DNA of 64,000 nt from Oasisia sp. SBJ-2009 (lineage: Eukaryota; Annelida; Polychaeta; Sabellida; Siboglinidae): positions 23,371,713 to 23,435,712 of the forward strand of contig OZ024861.1 of assembly GCA_964017155.1 (NCBI GenBank), given 5' to 3'. Positions 59,699 through 64,000 of this stretch are shown here, piece after piece. The position numbers and the translations under genes are program-made. The stretch's first letter is position 1. Every line of letters starts with the position of its first letter. The notes beneath the pieces are model-generated. The model ran no database searches. It worked only from the letters and a program-made list of their open reading frames with translations, and was not told the DNA's origin.

Positions 59699-61480
59699 CA
59701 CATTACCCTGCCTCCGTACCCAATCCAGTAGTGTCATGCTGACTTCAAGAGCTAGTTCTTTGGCATTGTGACACCGGTGTCTTTAAGCTCTTGCTCTTAA
59801 TAATGTTCCACTGGATGCAGATTTGACTCGGATTATGTGTTATTTATTTAGTCTGAGGTCACTAAGGTCAAAGCTCTGACCATGTTGCAGACAGTGTATA
59901 CAAAGATGCTTCAGACATCCAGCTCCACACTGTGTGGTGGAGCACTGGAGCAGTAGTTCTGAATATTTTGCTGGAGCCGCATTTCCCTGGTTCTAGTTCT
60001 TTGATGTTCTTCAGAGTGAGTGCAGTCTGAGTCTTCAGATCGATTGCCTTCAGATTGTCTTCAGATTATCTTCAGATTGTCTTCAGATCAGTAGATTGTT
60101 TGAGAACATGTCATTTTGATCTCACATTTTAACAAAGACTCAACATTATGCCATTACCTTGATAAGAGTATCTGTCGGCCAAGAGGAAGTCTGTCTTCTC
60201 TGGGGGCCACTGTTCACATCTCTGGCATGTCCTGTCATCTCCACTTTCAACTCTGTCGGTTTGTGACAGATGTCATCAAACCACCTGCCACATTCCACTG
60301 GAACTGTGTCACCAGGTAAAGACGCAAGGTGTCACACTGACCAGCACAGATGGTCAGTGGTCAGTGGGTGACCGGCTGTGTTTATCACCTGCATTCTTCT
60401 TGTGGTATGTTGAAAGATGGAGATAGATGACTTAATACACCTCCAGGTTCATAAAGACATTTTAAGATGGTACAACCTTTGGCAGTTTTGTGATACAATG
60501 AAACTGTTTTTAACCTGGGTCATAACATTATTTGAGGACTCATATGTGTTAATTTTCAGAACAAAACAATGTTTCTTCCAATATGGAATATATTTCTTAC
60601 AAAATAATTTTTCTTCCACCACATTAAGTTAACATAAACATTAATATAGTTGATGATCAGAAGATAAGAATAACACATTTTGTATGTTAAAAAACCAGGG
60701 CTGGTGCAGTATTTCAGTAAAGCAATTGTTGTGAGTTATTTATTAAAAAAAACAGTAACAATAATGTTGTGTATATTTCAAAAACAAGAAGTAATTACTC
60801 ATATTGTTTATAATTATTATGTAACATGTACAGGATAGGATATAGTATTATCGTTAAACAAGAGAGATTTTTTGATAGATGTTTAGCATATTTGTTTTTA
60901 AAATGTGTGCTGCGGTATTTCCATCAGTTGCTCATTACCCTGATATATTTTCTGGCTGTTTCAATATGAAGACAAGAACATATGTTTTAATTTACAAAGT
61001 TATTGAGACAAACTATTGCATATGTTAACACATTCATCACACCACCTTGTACGCTTTCAACTCGGTGAAAAACAGCACATGAAATGTAAGAACTGCAAAT
61101 AATATCGCCTAAATAATTTTCACTTTTCATTATCATAAACGGTAGCTACAAAACACACAGGGCCAAGGTTTTTTAACTTGGACGTTTTTGTGGAAAAGTT
61201 TGAGCTTTTAGAAACTGGTGTCACGTGTTGCATTCTGTAGCATATGACTGGTGTGGAATGTTCTTGGCTGCGGCAGCTGGTTTGGAAGGATGGTAGTACA
61301 TCCAGGCCAGGCAACCTGTGGTTATTGATCAGCACAGGTGATGGTGATTGGGGGAGGAGAGAGGCGACACCTGTTGAGTAGTGTGGCAGGCTGTAGGGGT
61401 GGTGGTGGGGGGTGGGGGGGGGGGGGGGGTGAGGCTGACAGCTGTGTGGATTGTCAGATGGGCTGGGTGACTGCACTGGT
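59699..61480. other. upstream region of gene B
   Basis: Presumed 5' UTR and promoter near 59700-60100, with a short TCTTCAGATTG repeat at 60035-60095. A G-run lies at about 61407-61430. No promoter motif is convincing. Confidence 0.4.
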
Positions 61481-61485
61481 AGTGT

Positions 61486-61548
61486 GTGTGTCAGTGTGTG
61501 TCAGTGTGTGTCAGTGTGTGTCAGTGTGTGTCAGTGTGTGTCAGTGTA
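61486..61548. repeat. (TGTGTGTCAG)n decamer repeat
   Basis: Six 10-bp copies leading into the palindrome. Confidence 0.9.
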
Positions 61549-61560
61549 TGTGCATGCATG

Positions 61561-61719
61561 TATATGTGTATGTGTGTAGATGTGTAGTAAGTAATTGTGC
61601 ACATACAGATGAATATCTATATGCATATGTGTGATATATATCATATCACACATATGCATATAGATATTCATCTGTATGTGCACAATTACTTACTACACAT
61701 CTACACACATATACATATA
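61561..61719. repeat. 159-bp near-perfect palindrome
   Basis: Arms 61561-61637 and 61643-61719 are 77 bp each with one mismatch (61568/61712) and a 5-nt loop. No coding content. Confidence 0.95.
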
Positions 61720-63170
61720 TATGGTATATACCCATGATCTATGTTATGTTACATTCATAGAGTTAGATAATGATTATTAATCATTCCCCTTTTTGTTTTA
61801 CTAGTGTGTTCTATTTATATCTATGCTCACATCATACATTATGCATCGATGTGTTTGTGCAGTATTTGTGTGCATATACGTGTTATAGATGTGTTATATT
61901 TGTTTGGTTGCATGTATCAAGACCCTTGCTACATAAAACTGTGCATGCATGTATGTGCGATTTAAAAAATACAAATTATAAATATATACACATCAAGTTC
62001 ATATATTTATAGCAATTATCATATAATATATATTACAATCAGTGATATTATCACAAATTTATATACTTCAAGATGTAATATTAAATTAATAAATATATCA
62101 GCAGTGACTGCCAATTGAAATACCTTAATACATGGAACTTTCTCATGACAGTTTTTATACACACCAAATTATATACACACGTCAATGTACGTATCATATT
62201 TACATAGAGCTGCCGTCTGTGTCAGGTTTTTCTAAACCTCTGCTGCTTTTTCAACTTATTACGTGTCACTTTGTGAAGGTCGCATGCTGCCGATTACAAG
62301 GTCATATTTCTGTACAAAGGTTAAATAGCTGTTTTTCACTCTGCGCAAATGAAATACTGGTTTACAATAAAATACAAATATTTACACCACATCCTCTTCC
62401 GGCAGATCTAGACTAATAATACATTTTGTGATTTTAGTCTTCTGTTTTTAGTCTCTGTCAGGCCTCATGAATTAGCTAAATCAAAAACATTATGCGTCTT
62501 GCATTGATTCAACCCACGTCCCTTGTCTACCTGTGGTGTAAGATGTCATTTTACAATCTAAGTTTGCACATTTCTCTCACTAGGTTGTGCCACTGTCACC
62601 ACATTTATGCCATATTGTGATGACAACAAGAGCACCCCTTCAGTTAACATATTTTGATAAGCTTTCCAAACTGTTACAACCATCTCTGACAGTGTGTGAC
62701 TGTGGTATGAGAATATTCTAACAAACCCACCTGCCCCGCAATGATGTTATTACAGAGCTCAACATTACCACTGGCCCTGTCATGGGTTATGAAGCTGTCA
62801 AACTAGTTCGGGCCACCATTTCTCATATTTTGCTGCCCCGATGGGCCACTGGTTTCAACCCCATTGATCATATTGTTTTAGATAGTTTCTGTCACCACTG
62901 TGGCCCTTACAGAACAATTAAAAATGTGCAACAGCCAAATCTACATTTGACATTGCACATTTTGTGTCAGTAAGTTTTTTGTGGTCTGTAACTTTTTAGA
63001 TCCACTGTTCTGTGTGTAAAAACGTAATGTGAAGCCCTGTGTTGTGTGTCATTGTTAAATTCACATCTTGTATGATATGTCCATAATATGCAAGCAAATG
63101 ACATCTTGTATATCCTCATACAACAAAATCTTGTATGCCATGAAAACAAGACTCCAATAACGTATTAAAT
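61720..63170. other. intergenic between genes B and D, nothing recognised
   Basis: AT-rich, no supported feature. Confidence 0.5.
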
Positions 63171-63176
63171 TAAACT

Positions 63177-63533
63177 GTTTGTTTGTTTGTTTGTTTGTTT
63201 GTTTGTTTGTTTGTTTGTTTGTTTGTTTGTTTGTTTGTTTGTTTGTTTGTTTGTTTGTTTGTTTGTTTGTTTGTTTGTTTGTTTGTTTGTTTGTTTGTTT
63301 GTTTGTTTGTTTGTTTGTTTGTTTGTTTGTTTGTTTGTTTGTTTGTTTGTTTGTTTGTTTGTTTGTTTGTTTGTTTGTTTGTTTGTTTGTTTGTTTGTTT
63401 GTTTGTTTGTTTGTTTGTTTGTTTGTTTGTTTGTTTGTTTGTTTGTTTGTTTGTTTGTTTGTTTGTTTGTTTGTTTGTTTGTTTGTTTGTTTGTTTGTTT
63501 GTTTGTTTGTTTGTTTGTTTGTTTGTTTGTTTG
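63177..63533. repeat. (GTTT)n tetranucleotide, about 89 perfect copies
   Basis: 357 bp of uninterrupted GTTT. Open frames on both strands (LFVC, KQTN) are artefacts. Confidence 0.98.
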
Positions 63534-63551
63534 TTGTAATCATGATGACTG

Positions 63552-63786
63552 TCACGTGTACTCAAACTCTCCTGTTGAGTCATCTATTTCAATGTACTGG
63601 TCAGATAATTTCCTGTCTTGAATCGCTGTATTCATTGTCTTTGACATTTTTCCTGTTCTGTTGGCAATATACCAAACACCAGTGTCTGTGTAGTTGAGTG
63701 CCTTTCTTGTTGCCAGTGGTGATGGCTTGGTTGCCGGGGGCGATGTGCATGAGAATGAGGCTGCTAGGACGCATGTGCTTTCTGGT
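63552..63786 (-). CDS. gene D: last exon, cytoplasmic tail (partial gene)
   Basis: 235 bp, acceptor TTTGTTTACAG, enters in phase 2 exactly like the tail exons of genes A and B, stop TGA at 63554-63552. It encodes about 77 residues: ESTCVLAASFSCTSPP, YTDTGVWYIANRTGK and DQYIEIDDSTGEFEYT. YIEI is a YxxI-type motif. The position, strand and phase suggest a fourth member of the receptor cluster whose ectodomain exons lie beyond the right edge. The domain content is not visible, so this is inference. Confidence 0.65.
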
Positions 63787-64000
63787 CTGTAAACAAACAC
63801 AATAGCATTGCATTCGTTATAAACACTGATTTTGTTAAGAACATATCATACATCAGAACATTTGTAAATGGACATTTTATGTTTCACTTGCTTTTATCAT
63901 TTGTAATTGTTAATCTTACATTAACTATGATTAACAATTTTTACCAGTTTACGGACTGTATCTATAGTAATTCATTTTTTCAAATTGTTCACATGTATGT

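Noticed and set aside
63061..63697. KQTN and LFVC open frames
   Set aside because: GTTT microsatellite artefacts.

Overview
This window is animal nuclear DNA. It has spliced genes with GT-AG introns, an autonomous non-LTR retrotransposon, tRNA-headed SINEs, MITE-like and foldback elements, and a very heavy load of micro- and minisatellites. The genes suggest a marine invertebrate, perhaps a lophotrochozoan such as a mollusc or brachiopod. That guess rests on RTE-type LINEs, tRNA-SINEs and SUEL-lectin gene families, and it is weak: no species marker was recognised.

Left third (1-22 kb, + strand). Four exons (9847-14926) encode a contiguous piece of ASCC3, the Ski2/Brr2-like helicase of the ASC-1 complex: the end of the second helicase cassette and the start of its winged-helix region. 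The surrounding introns are packed with satellites: 18-bp CT-rich, CA, GT/GTGC, 15-bp and hexameric C-rich arrays. An intact RTE-like LINE (15400-18932, 1043-residue ORF) sits in the intron after the last visible exon, between two 160-bp direct repeats that differ at one base. I found no later ASCC3 exon before the next gene.

Right two thirds (22.6-64 kb, - strand). Four consecutive genes run in the same direction, in the order D, B, C, A when read along the minus strand. Gene A (42662-22630, six exons, about 4716 residues) encodes a signal peptide, a SUEL/rhamnose-binding-lectin-like domain, a CUB domain, an enormous Ser/Thr/Pro-rich repeat stalk on a single 11.3-kb exon, one transmembrane helix and a roughly 700-residue Pro-rich tail. 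Gene B (59698-53581, six exons, 570 residues) has the same domain order with a short linker instead of the giant stalk. The six exons of A and B fit together with no reading-frame conflict. In both genes the domain exons are phase-1 symmetric and the transmembrane exon ends in phase 2, so they are clear exon-shuffling paralogues. Gene C (51818-50527) lies between them. It looks like a short-ectodomain transmembrane adaptor with several YxN/YxxV/I tyrosine motifs and a basic proline-rich stretch, in the style of LAT-type adaptors. Gene D is visible only as a last cytoplasmic exon (63786-63552) with the same splice phase as the tail exons of A and B.

Read together, the right side is a tandem cluster of membrane lectin/CUB receptors with a candidate signalling adaptor embedded in it. 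It could serve recognition, adhesion or innate immunity, but function is inference only. A second theme is that tandem repeats begin exactly at exon edges in several places. An acceptor plus exon start is repeated in 55-bp units, a donor plus exon end is repeated at 59 bp, and the final codons plus stop are repeated in 68-bp units.
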